Below are positions 55,831-64,000 of a DNA stretch of 64,000 nt, in pieces. Made by a program: the position numbers and the translations under genes. Origin of the DNA: Rhizobium sophorae (GTDB taxonomy: Bacteria; Pseudomonadota; Alphaproteobacteria; Rhizobiales; Rhizobiaceae); assembly GCF_013087515.1 (NCBI RefSeq), contig NZ_JABFCN010000019.1, positions 62,001 to 126,000 of the forward strand, read 5' to 3'. The notes below the pieces were generated by a model. That model did no database searches. It was not told the origin of the DNA and was given only the letters and a program-made list of their open reading frames with translations. Position 1 is the stretch's first letter; every line of letters begins with the position of its first letter.

Positions 55831-57534
55831 ATGTCAGTAGCCACCCCCTCCCGCGAGGATTTCGCGGCTCTTCTCGAAGAGTCCTTTGCCAAGAACGACC
55901 TGGCCGAAGGCTATGTCACCAAGGGCATCGTCACGGGCATCGAGAAGGACGTCGCCGTTGTCGACGTCGGCCTGAAGGTTGAAGGCCGCATCGCGCTCAA
56001 GGAATTCGGCGCGCGCGCCAAGGACGGCCTGTTGAAGGTCGGCGACGAAGTCGAAGTTTATGTCGAGCGCATCGAAAACGCGCTTGGCGAAGCCGTTCTG
56101 TCGCGCGAGAAGGCTCGCCGCGAAGAAAGCTGGGTCAAGCTCGAAGCCAAGTTCGAAGCTGGCGAGCGCGTCGAAGGCGTGATCTTCAACCAGGTCAAGG
56201 GCGGCTTCACGGTCGACCTCGACGGTGCGATCGCCTTCCTGCCGCGCTCTCAGGTCGATATTCGCCCGATCCGCGACGTGACCCCGCTGATGCACAACCC
56301 GCAGCCCTTCGAAATCCTCAAGATGGACAAGCGCCGCGGCAACATCGTGGTTTCGCGCCGTACGGTTCTGGAAGAATCCCGTGCCGAGCAGCGTTCTGAA
56401 ATCGTTCAGAACCTCGAAGAAGGCCAGGTTGTCGACGGCGTCGTCAAGAACATCACCGATTACGGTGCGTTCGTTGACCTCGGCGGCATCGACGGCCTGC
56501 TGCACGTCACCGACATGGCATGGCGCCGTGTGAACCATCCGTCGGAAATCCTGAACATCGGCCAGCAGGTCAAGGTCCAGATCATCCGCATCAACCAGGA
56601 AACCCACCGTATCTCGCTCGGCATGAAGCAGCTCGAGAGCGATCCGTGGGATGGCATCCAGGCCAAGTATCCGGAAGGCAAGAAGATTTCCGGTACCGTC
56701 ACGAACATCACCGACTACGGTGCGTTCGTCGAGCTGGAGCCGGGCATCGAAGGCCTGATCCACATCTCGGAAATGTCCTGGACCAAGAAGAACGTTCACC
56801 CCGGCAAGATCCTGTCCACGAGCCAGGAAGTCGAAGTCGTCGTTCTCGAAGTCGATCCGTCCAAGCGCCGTATTTCGCTCGGCCTCAAGCAGACGCTGGA
56901 AAACCCGTGGGCAGCATTCGCCCGCAGCCATCCGGCCGGCACTGAAGTCGAAGGCGAAGTCAAGAACAAGACCGAATTCGGCCTGTTCATCGGCCTCGAC
57001 GGCGATGTCGACGGCATGGTGCACCTCTCCGACCTCGACTGGAACCGTCCGGGCGAACAGGTCATCGAGGAGTTCAACAAGGGTGACGTCGTCAAGGCCG
57101 TCGTTCTCGACGTCGATGTCGAGAAGGAACGCATCTCGCTCGGCATCAAGCAGCTCGGCAAGGATGCAGTCGGCGACGCCGCTGCTTCTGGCGACCTGCG
57201 CAAGAATGCAGTCGTTTCCTGCGAAGTGATCGCGGTCAACGACGGCGGCGTCGAAGTGAAGCTCGTCAACCACGAAGACATCACTTCCTTCATCCGTCGC
57301 GCCGACCTCGCCCGCGACCGCGACGAGCAGCGCCCTGAGCGCTTCTCGGTCGGCCAGGTGTTCGACGCCCGCGTCACCAACTTCTCCAAGAAGGACCGCA
57401 AGATCATGCTGTCCATCAAGGCTCTGGAGATTGCGGAAGAGAAGGAAGCCGTTGCCCAGTTCGGTTCGTCCGACAGCGGCGCTTCGCTCGGCGACATCCT
57501 GGGCGCAGCCCTGAAGAACCGCGGCGGCGAATAA
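55831..57534 (+). CDS. rpsA: 30S ribosomal protein S1
   Basis: A 567-residue S1 with six OB-fold S1 repeats, which delivers mRNA to the ribosome. Repeats are seen from GIVTGIEKDVAVVDVGLKVE (first) through DGVVKNITDYGAFVDLGGID, GTVTNITDYGAFVELEPGIE and EVKNKTEFGLFIGLDGDVDG to VVSCEVIAVNDGGVEVKLVN. The ATG at 55831 follows CAGGAG; an ATG 12 codons earlier is not preferred. It is the last gene of aroA-cmk-rpsA. Confidence 0.98.
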   Translation: MSVATPSREDFAALLEESFAKNDLAEGYVTKGIVTGIEKDVAVVDVGLKVEGRIALKEFGARAKDGLLKVGDEVEVYVERIENALGEAVLSREKARREESWVKLEAKFEAGERVEGVIFNQVKGGFTVDLDGAIAFLPRSQVDIRPIRDVTPLMHNPQPFEILKMDKRRGNIVVSRRTVLEESRAEQRSEIVQNLEEGQVVDGVVKNITDYGAFVDLGGIDGLLHVTDMAWRRVNHPSEILNIGQQVKVQIIRINQETHRISLGMKQLESDPWDGIQAKYPEGKKISGTVTNITDYGAFVELEPGIEGLIHISEMSWTKKNVHPGKILSTSQEVEVVVLEVDPSKRRISLGLKQTLENPWAAFARSHPAGTEVEGEVKNKTEFGLFIGLDGDVDGMVHLSDLDWNRPGEQVIEEFNKGDVVKAVVLDVDVEKERISLGIKQLGKDAVGDAAASGDLRKNAVVSCEVIAVNDGGVEVKLVNHEDITSFIRRADLARDRDEQRPERFSVGQVFDARVTNFSKKDRKIMLSIKALEIAEEKEAVAQFGSSDSGASLGDILGAALKNRGGE

Positions 57535-57556
57535 TCCTCGCATCCGCCTTTGAATT

Positions 57557-57595
57557 GAAGAACCCGCCGGAGCGATCCGGCGGGTTCTTCATTTT
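57557..57595 (+). terminator. Rho-independent terminator of rpsA
   Basis: GAACCCGCCGG-AGCGAT-CCGGCGGGTTC followed by TTCATTTTC, 25 bases after the rpsA stop. Confidence 0.85.
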
Positions 57596-57611
57596 CAGGC
57601 GATGAAATGTG

Positions 57612-59147
57612 TTATTCCCAACCAACCATGCGCTGATAGAGCGCATAGACCGGATCGGCGGCCGCGCCTGGCTGATAGGCCGATGGTTCGGTATCGATCA
57701 TCCTCGGCGTCCTACGCTCGGGTGTGGCGACGGTTTCTTCGGCATCGGGCTCGGCATCCTCGCCCCCGGACTGCGCCTGCTGCTCGTCCTGCTGAGCGTC
57801 GTCGCGGTGATGCTGATGCTGGTGGTGCGTTTCGCCCGCCTTCTCTTTCGACGGCGTATCCTTGGCGAACTGATAAGGCAGCTGGGTATAGGCAAGTCCT
57901 TCCGGCATCCTTGCCACCAGCGGCACATAGGAAGCCTCGGCCGTCTCAGGAACCGGCATCAGCTGCGGTTGCGCGGAGATTTCTTTCGGCTGACGGACAG
58001 CCGCAGCCACGGTCTCGATATCCATCTGCGATGGGCGGAGTGCTGCGGACTGGCGCGCATCGGGTGCGGTGAATTCGGCCGGCTGCCTGGTCAAGGTCTC
58101 GGTCGCATCGCTGATGACGGCGTCGTCGAGGATCGTATCGATCTCCACCGCCGCCTCGACGGGAACATCCTCCAGCACGGTTTCGACGTCCTGCTCGCGG
58201 ATGATGGTGGCGATTATCTCGGAGACTTCTTCCGTCATGGAGGCGACAATTCCTGCCCAGTTCCTGGGAATGACAGGATCGACCTTTTCCGGCGTCGCGC
58301 TGGGTTGGATGACAGGCGGCTCCGGCGTTTCGTCTGCCGCTGCGGCTTCCGTCGGCAAGGGTTGCGCGGTTTCGATCTCCTGCGACGCAAATTTTTCCGG
58401 GGCGATCTCCTTTGCCGTCGCCGGGGCGGATTGAGCCCGGTTTTCACCCTTCGGCATTTCCGGATCGGCAGCTTCCACGGCTTCGGCGATGACCGCTTCC
58501 TCGACAGTCACCGGTGTTGCGACCTCGATCAGCGAATCGGCGGGCATGGGCAGCTTGTCTGCCGACTGGCGAATGGCGGCAGGCAGGCTGTCCTCATGTA
58601 GCTGGATCTCGGGGCGAGCTTCGGCGCGCATCGGCGATGCATCGTTCTGGCCATAGGAGCGGACGACGGCGCGGGCGGCGAGATCGCGATCCTTGTAGCG
58701 GACGATTTCCAGATAGGCGACGATGCGGGCGGCTTCAGGGCCTGTCGGGTTCTTCAGGGCTTCGGCGATCGTCCGGAGCGGCACGCTATGCCCCTGCTCG
58801 GTGAGCTGGCGCTCGACCTCATCGATCCTGGCTGCTGGCAGCCGCCGGATGGCATCGGCAAGCCGGGAGGCGAAAGCAAGATTGCTCTCGTCCTCGCCAC
58901 GATCCAGCGAGATCGAGCGGCCTGCCGCATCGATGACATCGAAAAGCGCTTCGACCATGCGCTCGCGCGCGGCAAGGAGCAGAATATTGAGCTTGCCGGC
59001 AATGGCGGAATTGAGGTCGGCTGCTTCGACGGCGTTGACAGGTGCTGGGGCGATCACCGAGTGGCCGATACCACCGGCGACGATCGCCGCTGTCTGACCC
59101 TGGGACGAAAAGCTTGCATTGGACGCTGCACGAACGGGAGTCAACAT
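57612..59147 (-). CDS. Unrecognised acidic, mostly disordered protein (511 aa)
   Basis: I do not recognise this family. The 511-residue product has an N-terminal segment with alternating hydrophobic and helical stretches (about 20-165, e.g. AGKLNILLLAARERMVEALF and FASRLADAIRRLPAARIDEV), then about 300 residues rich in Glu, Ala and Pro that look disordered, a His/Gln-rich stretch (GETHHQHQHHRDD) near 455, and a short C-terminal motif PVYALYQRMVGWE. No signal peptide or membrane helix. AAGGAG sits six bases before the ATG. A CtrA-like site lies about 160 bases upstream. It converges on rpsA and lies beside nrnC. Confidence 0.75.
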   Translation of the reverse strand: MLTPVRAASNASFSSQGQTAAIVAGGIGHSVIAPAPVNAVEAADLNSAIAGKLNILLLAARERMVEALFDVIDAAGRSISLDRGEDESNLAFASRLADAIRRLPAARIDEVERQLTEQGHSVPLRTIAEALKNPTGPEAARIVAYLEIVRYKDRDLAARAVVRSYGQNDASPMRAEARPEIQLHEDSLPAAIRQSADKLPMPADSLIEVATPVTVEEAVIAEAVEAADPEMPKGENRAQSAPATAKEIAPEKFASQEIETAQPLPTEAAAADETPEPPVIQPSATPEKVDPVIPRNWAGIVASMTEEVSEIIATIIREQDVETVLEDVPVEAAVEIDTILDDAVISDATETLTRQPAEFTAPDARQSAALRPSQMDIETVAAAVRQPKEISAQPQLMPVPETAEASYVPLVARMPEGLAYTQLPYQFAKDTPSKEKAGETHHQHQHHRDDAQQDEQQAQSGGEDAEPDAEETVATPERRTPRMIDTEPSAYQPGAAADPVYALYQRMVGWE

Positions 59148-59305
59148 GGCATGCTCCTTTCGCAAAGTGACGATGAAAGCAGGCTCTAGAAAAGGACCGC
59201 GCTCATCCGGTCCCCTTGCATCCCAGCAGATCCTCCTGTCCGCATGACGCAGTTCCGGCGTCATCGAAATGCATAAAAATTAACAGGAATATTAATGAAC
59301 AGGCG

Positions 59306-59321
59306 TTAACGAATCGCTAAC
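59306..59321. promoter_or_regulatory. CtrA-like site upstream of the 511-aa hypothetical gene
   Basis: TTAA-CGAATCG-CTAAC matches TTAA-N7-TTAAC at all but one base. A looser pair, TTAA-N8-TTAA, lies at 59280-59295. Both fall in the gap between nrnC and the divergently oriented part of the hypothetical gene's upstream region. Function is inferred. Confidence 0.3.
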
Positions 59322-59378
59322 GGCCGCCGGCAAGCCTGCCGCACGGCTATTCGCAACCGTAGAATGAAAGCAATTCGC

Positions 59379-60005
59379 TCAGCTGTGGGCGAAGATATCG
59401 GCCTCTTCCCAGCCGAGCAGGTCGAGCTTGGCGCGGGTCGGCAGGAATTCGAAGCAGGCCGTCGCATGATCGTAGCGGCCGTCGCGGATCAACCGTTCCG
59501 TCAGCTTATCGCGCAACGCATGCAGATAGAGCACGTCGGAGGCGGCATATTCGAGCTGGGCCGGAGACAGCGTCTCGGCCGCCCAATCGGAAGATTGCTG
59601 CGCCTTGGAGACATCGACGTCGAGCATCTCCTTGAGATTGTCCTTGAGGCCGTGGCGATCCGTATAGGTCCGGATCAGGCGCGAGGCGATCTTGGTGCAG
59701 AATACCGGTGTCGTGGTGACGCCGAAGGTATGGAAGAGCACGGCAATATCGAAGCGGCCGTAATGAAAGATCTTCTGATGGGTGGGGTCTTCAAGCAGGG
59801 CGACGAGATTGGGCGCCTCTTTCTGACCGGCGGCGATGCGGATGATATCGGCGGTGCCGTCACCCGGCGAAAGCTGGACGACGCAGAGCCGATCGCGGCG
59901 CGGCACCAGACCGAGCGTTTCGGTGTCGATCGCAATCGCGCCGGTGTAGCGGGCGGCATCGACCGCGGAAATATCGCCTTCGTGATAACGTATGGTCGCT
60001 GCCAT
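59379..60005 (-). CDS. nrnC: NrnC-type oligoribonuclease (RNase D-like exonuclease)
   Basis: A 208-residue DEDDy exonuclease: D27 and E29 (AIDTETLG), D85 (HYGRFDIAVL), Y152 and D156 (EYAASDVLYL). It lacks the HRDC domains of true RNase D (about 370 aa). Length, sequence and the C-terminal EEADIFAHS fit NrnC, which replaces Orn in alphaproteobacteria and degrades dinucleotides, including pGpG from cyclic-di-GMP. The ATG at 60005 begins the conserved AATIRYHEGDIS; upstream in-frame sequence is not conserved. Confidence 0.9.
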   Translation of the reverse strand: MAATIRYHEGDISAVDAARYTGAIAIDTETLGLVPRRDRLCVVQLSPGDGTADIIRIAAGQKEAPNLVALLEDPTHQKIFHYGRFDIAVLFHTFGVTTTPVFCTKIASRLIRTYTDRHGLKDNLKEMLDVDVSKAQQSSDWAAETLSPAQLEYAASDVLYLHALRDKLTERLIRDGRYDHATACFEFLPTRAKLDLLGWEEADIFAHS

Positions 60006-60080
60006 GAGACTGTCTTTCGTACGAATGCATCTCTTTGGGCTATAGCGCAAAGGCGCAGAGTGCGAAACCGCTTTGCTGCG

Positions 60081-60123
60081 GTAGAGCGCCATGTGTCCTC
60101 TGGACGCACAAAGGACGCTCTAC
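60081..60123. repeat. Family A hairpin, inverted copy
   Basis: GTAGAGCG pairs with CGCTCTAC. Read on the minus strand it has the same layout as the other copies: outer stem, TCCTTT, inner stem GTGCGTCC-AGA-GGACACAT, then GG. It lies between nrnC and the regulator gene. Confidence 0.8.
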
Positions 60124-60191
60124 CTTTTTTAATCTCTGCATCGCGCTTTCCGGAAATCGATTTCGATTTTTTCGGGCCGAGGCGCTGCGGT

Positions 60192-61001
60192 TCAGAATGT
60201 CGGCGGCGTATTGATCCAGAGAAGCACGGTTTCGCCATCGTGGCGGTTGCGCCAGGAATGATCGCGGCGGCTTTCGAAATAGAGTGAATCGCCGGGTCCG
60301 AGATCGAAGAATTGATCGCCGTCGAGCACCAGTTCGAGCCGGCCGGACAGAACATGCATGAATTCCTCGCCCTCGTGGCGATAAGCGCCCTCGCTGGCAG
60401 CACCCGGCGCCAGCACGAAACGATGGCAATCCATCATCCGGCGGCCTTCGGCGAGGAGCTGCACCGCGACACCCGGCGTCGTTTCCGGCCAAGCGCGCCA
60501 TTCGCCGGCGCGCACCAGCTCTGACACGTCCCCGCTTTTCTCACCTGAGAGGCGCGAGACGGTGGTTCCGTAATACTCTGCCAGATCGTGCAGCGTCTTG
60601 AAGCTGACGCCCTGCGAGGTGCGCTCCAGCGTCGAGAGCGTCGACGAGGTGACGCCGATGTCGCCGGCCACCTGATCGAGTGTCTTGCCGCTCGCATGGC
60701 GCAGGCTGCGCAGCTTGCGGCCGAGGCCGGTATCCTGGCTTGCCTCGGCGCCGTCGGCGGAAGGTTCCTCACTCTCCAGCGCCTCGCGGATTGCCGCGGG
60801 ATTGAGGCCGCGCTCGACACGATACCAGGAGATGCGCTTCAGCCGCGCCACATCGTCGGCGCTGTATTGCCGATGGCCGGTTTCCGAACGACCGGGAACC
60901 ACCAGACCCTGGCTTTCCCAGAGGCGCAGCGTCGAGGCCGAAACACCCGCCAGCCGCGCGGCTTCCGCCACCTTGTAGCGTACAGGCCCAATATCATTCA
61001 T
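60192..61001 (-). CDS. Regulator with MerR-type HTH, XRE-type HTH and cupin domain
   Basis: A 269-residue fusion. Residues 8-75 are a MerR winged helix (YKVAEAARLAGVSASTLRLW, GHRQYSADDVARLKRISWY). Residues 93-150 are a Cro/cI helix-turn-helix (LGRKLRSLRHASGKTLDQVA, GVTSSTLSTLERTSQGVSF). Residues 190-265 are a cupin (HRFVLAPGAASEGAYRHEGE, EFMHVLSGRLELVLDGDQFF) that may bind a small effector. It is transcribed away from gabT-gabD, so control of 4-aminobutyrate catabolism is the natural guess; a dyad at the gabT promoter supports this. Confidence 0.9.
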   Translation of the reverse strand: MNDIGPVRYKVAEAARLAGVSASTLRLWESQGLVVPGRSETGHRQYSADDVARLKRISWYRVERGLNPAAIREALESEEPSADGAEASQDTGLGRKLRSLRHASGKTLDQVAGDIGVTSSTLSTLERTSQGVSFKTLHDLAEYYGTTVSRLSGEKSGDVSELVRAGEWRAWPETTPGVAVQLLAEGRRMMDCHRFVLAPGAASEGAYRHEGEEFMHVLSGRLELVLDGDQFFDLGPGDSLYFESRRDHSWRNRHDGETVLLWINTPPTF

Positions 61002-61081
61002 CCGAAACTATCCCCGATTCCAATCGCCCAGAGCCTCCATCAAAAAGCGTGATGTTTGAAGCAAAAAATGCCTCTTGTTTT

Positions 61082-61135
61082 CTTGCAGGAAAAATGTAGG
61101 AGTTTTATATGCATCTTGCAGAAATTATACAAGAT
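61082..61135 (+). promoter_or_regulatory. gabT promoter and overlapping dyad
   Basis: CTTGCA (61082-61087) and TTATAT (61105-61110) are 17 bases apart, fitting the rhizobial sigma-70 pattern. Immediately downstream, ATCTTG (61113-61118) and CAAGAT (61130-61135) are inverted arms with 11 bases between them, lying over the expected transcription start. A repressor there would block initiation. Confidence 0.55.
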
Positions 61136-61168
61136 AACTTTCAAACCCTTTCCGCGCAGGAGCCACCA

Positions 61169-62449
61169 ATGAACGCGACAAGCCTTACCGACCGGAAGAA
61201 CGCCGCTATTTCACGCGGCGTCGGCATGACCACTCAGATCTATGCCGATCGTGCAGAGAATGCGGAGATCTGGGACAAGGAAGGCCGCCGTTACATCGAT
61301 TTTGCCGCCGGCATCGCCGTTCTCAACACCGGCCACCGCCATCCTCGGGTCATCGCAGCGGTCAAGGATCAGCTCGACCGCTTCACCCATACCTGCCATC
61401 AGGTGGTGCCCTACGAAAGCTACGTCCACCTTGCCGAACGGCTGAACGCGCTGCTGCCTGGTGATTTCGAGAAGAAGACGATCTTCGTCACGACGGGCGC
61501 CGAGGCTGTCGAGAACGCCGTCAAGATCGCGCGCGCCGCAACCGGCCGCTCGGCCGTCATCGCCTTTGGCGGCGGCTTCCATGGCCGCACCTTCATGGGC
61601 ATGGCGCTGACCGGCAAGGTCGTGCCTTACAAAGTCGGTTTCGGCGCGATGCCCGGCGATGTCTTCCATATTCCCTTCCCAGTCGAGCTGCATGGCGTCA
61701 CCGCCGACCAGTCGCTGGCGGCGCTGAAGAAGCTCTTCGCCGCCGATGTCGATCCGCAGCGCGTCGCGGCCATCATCATCGAGCCGGTACAAGGCGAAGG
61801 CGGATTCTACTCCGCACCCGCCGCCTTCATGAAGGCGCTGCGCGAGCTCTGCGACCAGCACGGCATCCTGCTGATCGCCGACGAGGTGCAGACCGGTTTT
61901 GCCCGCACCGGCAGGATGTTCGCAATGGATCACCACGAGGTAGCGCCCGACCTGACGACGATGGCAAAGAGCCTTGCCGGCGGTTTTCCGCTCGCCGCCG
62001 TCACCGGCCGCGCCGCAATCATGGATGCGCCAGGACCGGGCGGGCTCGGCGGCACCTATGGCGGCAATCCGCTCGGGATCGCCGCTGCCCACGCCGTGCT
62101 CGACGTCATTGCTGACGAAGATCTCTGCAACCGCGCCAACCAGCTTGGCGGACGGCTGAAGCAGCGGCTGGAATCGTTGCGCGAGACGGTGCCGGAGATC
62201 GTCGATATCCGCGGACCGGGCTTCATGAACGCCGTCGAATTCAACGACCGGACGACGGGACTGCCGAGCGCGGAATTCGCCAACCGGGTGCGGCTGATCG
62301 CGCTCGACAAGGGCCTGATCCTGCTCACCTGCGGCGTCCACGGAAACGTCATCCGCTTCCTCGCGCCGATCACCATCCAGGACGAGATCCTCGGCGAAGC
62401 GCTCGATATCCTCGAAGCTTCGATGCTGGAAGCAAGCGCGGGCCGTTAA
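61169..62449 (+). CDS. gabT: 4-aminobutyrate--2-oxoglutarate transaminase
   Basis: A 426-residue class III PLP aminotransferase turning 4-aminobutyrate into succinate semialdehyde. Features: YIDFAAGIAVLNTGHRHPRV, VTTGAEAVENAVKIARAATG, PVQGEGGFYSAPAAFMKALR, the PLP-binding Asp in IADEVQTGFARTG, and Lys in TMAKSLAGGFPLAAV. The ATG at 61169 (MNATSLTDRK) has GGAG seven bases ahead; an ATG at 61109 would start inside the promoter. gabD follows after 66 bases containing a GGCTGCCGG/CCGGCAGCC hairpin. Confidence 0.94.
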   Translation: MNATSLTDRKNAAISRGVGMTTQIYADRAENAEIWDKEGRRYIDFAAGIAVLNTGHRHPRVIAAVKDQLDRFTHTCHQVVPYESYVHLAERLNALLPGDFEKKTIFVTTGAEAVENAVKIARAATGRSAVIAFGGGFHGRTFMGMALTGKVVPYKVGFGAMPGDVFHIPFPVELHGVTADQSLAALKKLFAADVDPQRVAAIIIEPVQGEGGFYSAPAAFMKALRELCDQHGILLIADEVQTGFARTGRMFAMDHHEVAPDLTTMAKSLAGGFPLAAVTGRAAIMDAPGPGGLGGTYGGNPLGIAAAHAVLDVIADEDLCNRANQLGGRLKQRLESLRETVPEIVDIRGPGFMNAVEFNDRTTGLPSAEFANRVRLIALDKGLILLTCGVHGNVIRFLAPITIQDEILGEALDILEASMLEASAGR

Positions 62450-62515
62450 GCGCACCCGAACCGGATTTCAATGGCTGCCGGCAACCGGCAGCCGCACTCC
62501 CAAGGAGGATATGAC

Positions 62516-63997
62516 ATGGCTTTCACCACTGCACTGACCAGACACGTTCCCTTCTCCTCGCCCTTGCTGCGCGATGCCGGCTATATCGACGGCGTCTGGA
62601 CATCAGGCGATGCCACGAGGACTTTCGACGTGCTGAACCCGGCAACCGGCGAATTGCTCGCCTCGCTGCCCGATATGGGTGCGGCAGAGACGCGGGCGGC
62701 GATCGACGCAGCCCATGCCGCCCAGCCGGGCTGGGCTGCCCGCCCGGCCAAGGAGCGCAGCGCGATCCTGCGCAAATGGTTCGACCTGATGGTTGCCAAT
62801 GCTGACGAACTCGCGGCAATCCTGACCGCCGAAATGGGCAAGCCGTTCCCGGAAGCGCGCGGCGAGATCCTTTACGCCGCGGCCTATATCGAATGGTATG
62901 CGGAGGAAGCAAAGCGCATCTACGGCGAGACGATCCCCGCGCCTTCCGACGATAAACGGATGATCGTCATCAAGCAGCCGGTCGGCGTCGTCGGCACGAT
63001 TACGCCGTGGAATTTCCCGGCGGCGATGATCACCCGCAAGATCGCCCCAGCGCTTGCCGTCGGCTGCACCGTGGTCTCGAAGCCCGCCGAGCAGACGCCG
63101 CTGACGGCGATCGCGCTTGCCGTGCTCGCCGAGCAGGCCGGCATTCCGGCCGGCGTCTTCAACGTCATCGTCGGGGTCGACGGTCCGGCAATCGGCCGCG
63201 AGCTCTGCGGCAACGAAAAGGTGCGCAAGATCAGCTTCACCGGTTCGACGGAGGTCGGCCGCATCCTGATGCGGCAGTGCGCCGACCAGATCAAGAAGGT
63301 GAGCCTGGAGCTCGGCGGCAACGCGCCCTTCATCGTCTTCGACGATGCCGATCTCGACGCTGCCGTCGAGGGCGCGATCGCTTCGAAATACCGCAATGCC
63401 GGTCAGACCTGCGTCTGCGCCAACCGCCTCTATGTCCAGTCGAACGTCTATGACGCCTTCGCGGCCAAGCTTGCCGGCAAGGTCGCCGAGATGTCGGTCG
63501 GCGACGGTTTCAAGCCGGGTGTCGTGATCGGGCCGCTGATCGACGAGCAAGGCCTTGCCAAGGTGGAAGATCATGTCAGCGACGCGCTTGCCAAGGGCGC
63601 CAAGGTGCTGACCGGCGGCAAGCGCATCGACGGCGCCGGCACTTTCTTCACGCCGACGGTGCTGACAGGCGTTGCACGCGGCATGAAGGTGGCGCGCGAG
63701 GAGACCTTCGGGCCGGTGGCGCCGCTCTTTCGCTTCGACACGGTCGAGGATGTCATTCAACAGGCCAACGACACGGAGTTCGGCCTCGCCGCCTATTTCT
63801 ACGCCGGCGATCTGAAGAAGGTCTGGCGGGTGGCGGAAGCGCTGGAATACGGCATGATCGGCATCAATACCGGCCTGATGTCATCCGAGACGGCACCCTT
63901 CGGCGGCATCAAGCAATCCGGTCTCGGCCGCGAAGGCTCGCGGCACGGCGCCAACGACTATCTGGAAATGAAATATCTCTGCATCGGCGGCGTTTGA
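62516..63997 (+). CDS. gabD: NAD(P)-dependent succinate-semialdehyde dehydrogenase
   Basis: A 493-residue aldehyde dehydrogenase completing conversion of 4-aminobutyrate to succinate. Motifs: TPWNFPAAMITRKIAPALAV (cofactor), FTGSTEVGRILMRQ, the general base Glu in VSLELGGNAPFIVFDDADLD and the nucleophile Cys in NAGQTCVCANRLYV; the C-terminal FGGIKQSGLGREGSRHG is typical of GabD. The ATG at 62516 follows AAGGAGG. It is paired with gabT and ends three bases before the window edge. Confidence 0.95.
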   Translation: MAFTTALTRHVPFSSPLLRDAGYIDGVWTSGDATRTFDVLNPATGELLASLPDMGAAETRAAIDAAHAAQPGWAARPAKERSAILRKWFDLMVANADELAAILTAEMGKPFPEARGEILYAAAYIEWYAEEAKRIYGETIPAPSDDKRMIVIKQPVGVVGTITPWNFPAAMITRKIAPALAVGCTVVSKPAEQTPLTAIALAVLAEQAGIPAGVFNVIVGVDGPAIGRELCGNEKVRKISFTGSTEVGRILMRQCADQIKKVSLELGGNAPFIVFDDADLDAAVEGAIASKYRNAGQTCVCANRLYVQSNVYDAFAAKLAGKVAEMSVGDGFKPGVVIGPLIDEQGLAKVEDHVSDALAKGAKVLTGGKRIDGAGTFFTPTVLTGVARGMKVAREETFGPVAPLFRFDTVEDVIQQANDTEFGLAAYFYAGDLKKVWRVAEALEYGMIGINTGLMSSETAPFGGIKQSGLGREGSRHGANDYLEMKYLCIGGV

Positions 63998-64000
63998 TTC

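Noticed and set aside
62473..62493. GGCTGCCGG-CAA-CCGGCAGCC hairpin between gabT and gabD as a terminator
   Set aside because: No T run follows, and gabD begins 23 bases later with its own strong ribosome site; it is more likely a message-stabilising stem within the operon.

Overview
The window reads as core chromosome of an alphaproteobacterium of the Rhizobium etli / R. leguminosarum type. The grounds are gene content and order (rimP-nusA-ylxR-infB-rbfA-truB, rpsO-pnp, fabA-fabB-fabI beside irr, cycM beside kdsB-pheA), an AroA almost colinear with the Agrobacterium CP4 enzyme, an NrnC-type oligoribonuclease, promoters of the CTTGAC-N17-CTATAT kind and many Rhizobiales-type palindromic intergenic repeats. 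This assignment is by recognition; no database search was run. I see no insertion sequence, prophage, CRISPR array or transferred island.

Layout. 1-9 kb: the tail of a MarR regulator, an MHYT-PAS-GGDEF-EAL cyclic-di-GMP protein, an M20 peptidase, a secreted SH3 protein with an Arg/Asp-rich tail, and a class A penicillin-binding protein. 9-12.4 kb: dnaK-dnaJ behind a heat-shock-type promoter. 12.6-16.2 kb: two small genes and the overlapping recF-moeB-acetyltransferase unit. 16.2-23 kb: a 2-hydroxyacid dehydrogenase, a second secreted SH3 protein, a PfkB/adenosine kinase, an AEC transporter, cycM, and kdsB-pheA. 22.9-25.8 kb: a minus-strand group HIT-nudC-yafY, then a DUF1127-like gene and a VOC gene that share a 23-bp upstream palindrome. 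25.9-31.2 kb: SRP RNA, dnaX-ybaB, a MOSC gene, recR and a lytic transglycosylase. 31.2-33.3 kb: an MFS exporter and an acetyltransferase. 33.4-44.7 kb: the large translation / RNA-metabolism block rimP to truB, then a hydrolase, rpsO and pnp. 44.8-49.3 kb: an RsmC-like methyltransferase, the unsaturated fatty acid operon fabA-fabB-fabI, and irr. 49.3-53.3 kb: membrane and small proteins and tRNA-Ala. 53.6-57.5 kb: aroA-cmk-rpsA. 57.6-60 kb: an unrecognised 511-residue acidic protein and nrnC. 60.2-64 kb: a two-HTH-plus-cupin regulator divergent from gabT-gabD.

The genes are mostly housekeeping: replication and repair (recF, dnaX, recR), transcription and translation (nusA, infB, rimP, rbfA, truB, rpsO, rpsA, tRNA-Ala, SRP RNA), RNA decay (pnp, nrnC), protein folding (dnaKJ), the envelope (PBP1A, transglycosylase, kdsB, fabABI), aromatic amino acids (aroA, pheA) and 4-aminobutyrate catabolism (gabTD).

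The least ordinary signals lie between genes: (i) two families of two-stem palindromes whose copies show compensatory base changes; (ii) repeats that supply the start region of one gene and the stop codons of three others; (iii) a shared operator-like palindrome next to a WYL-domain regulator; (iv) CtrA-like TTAA-N7-TTAA sites; (v) a MerR+XRE+cupin regulator facing a gabT promoter that carries a dyad at the expected transcription start. I did not find a convincing undescribed multi-gene system.
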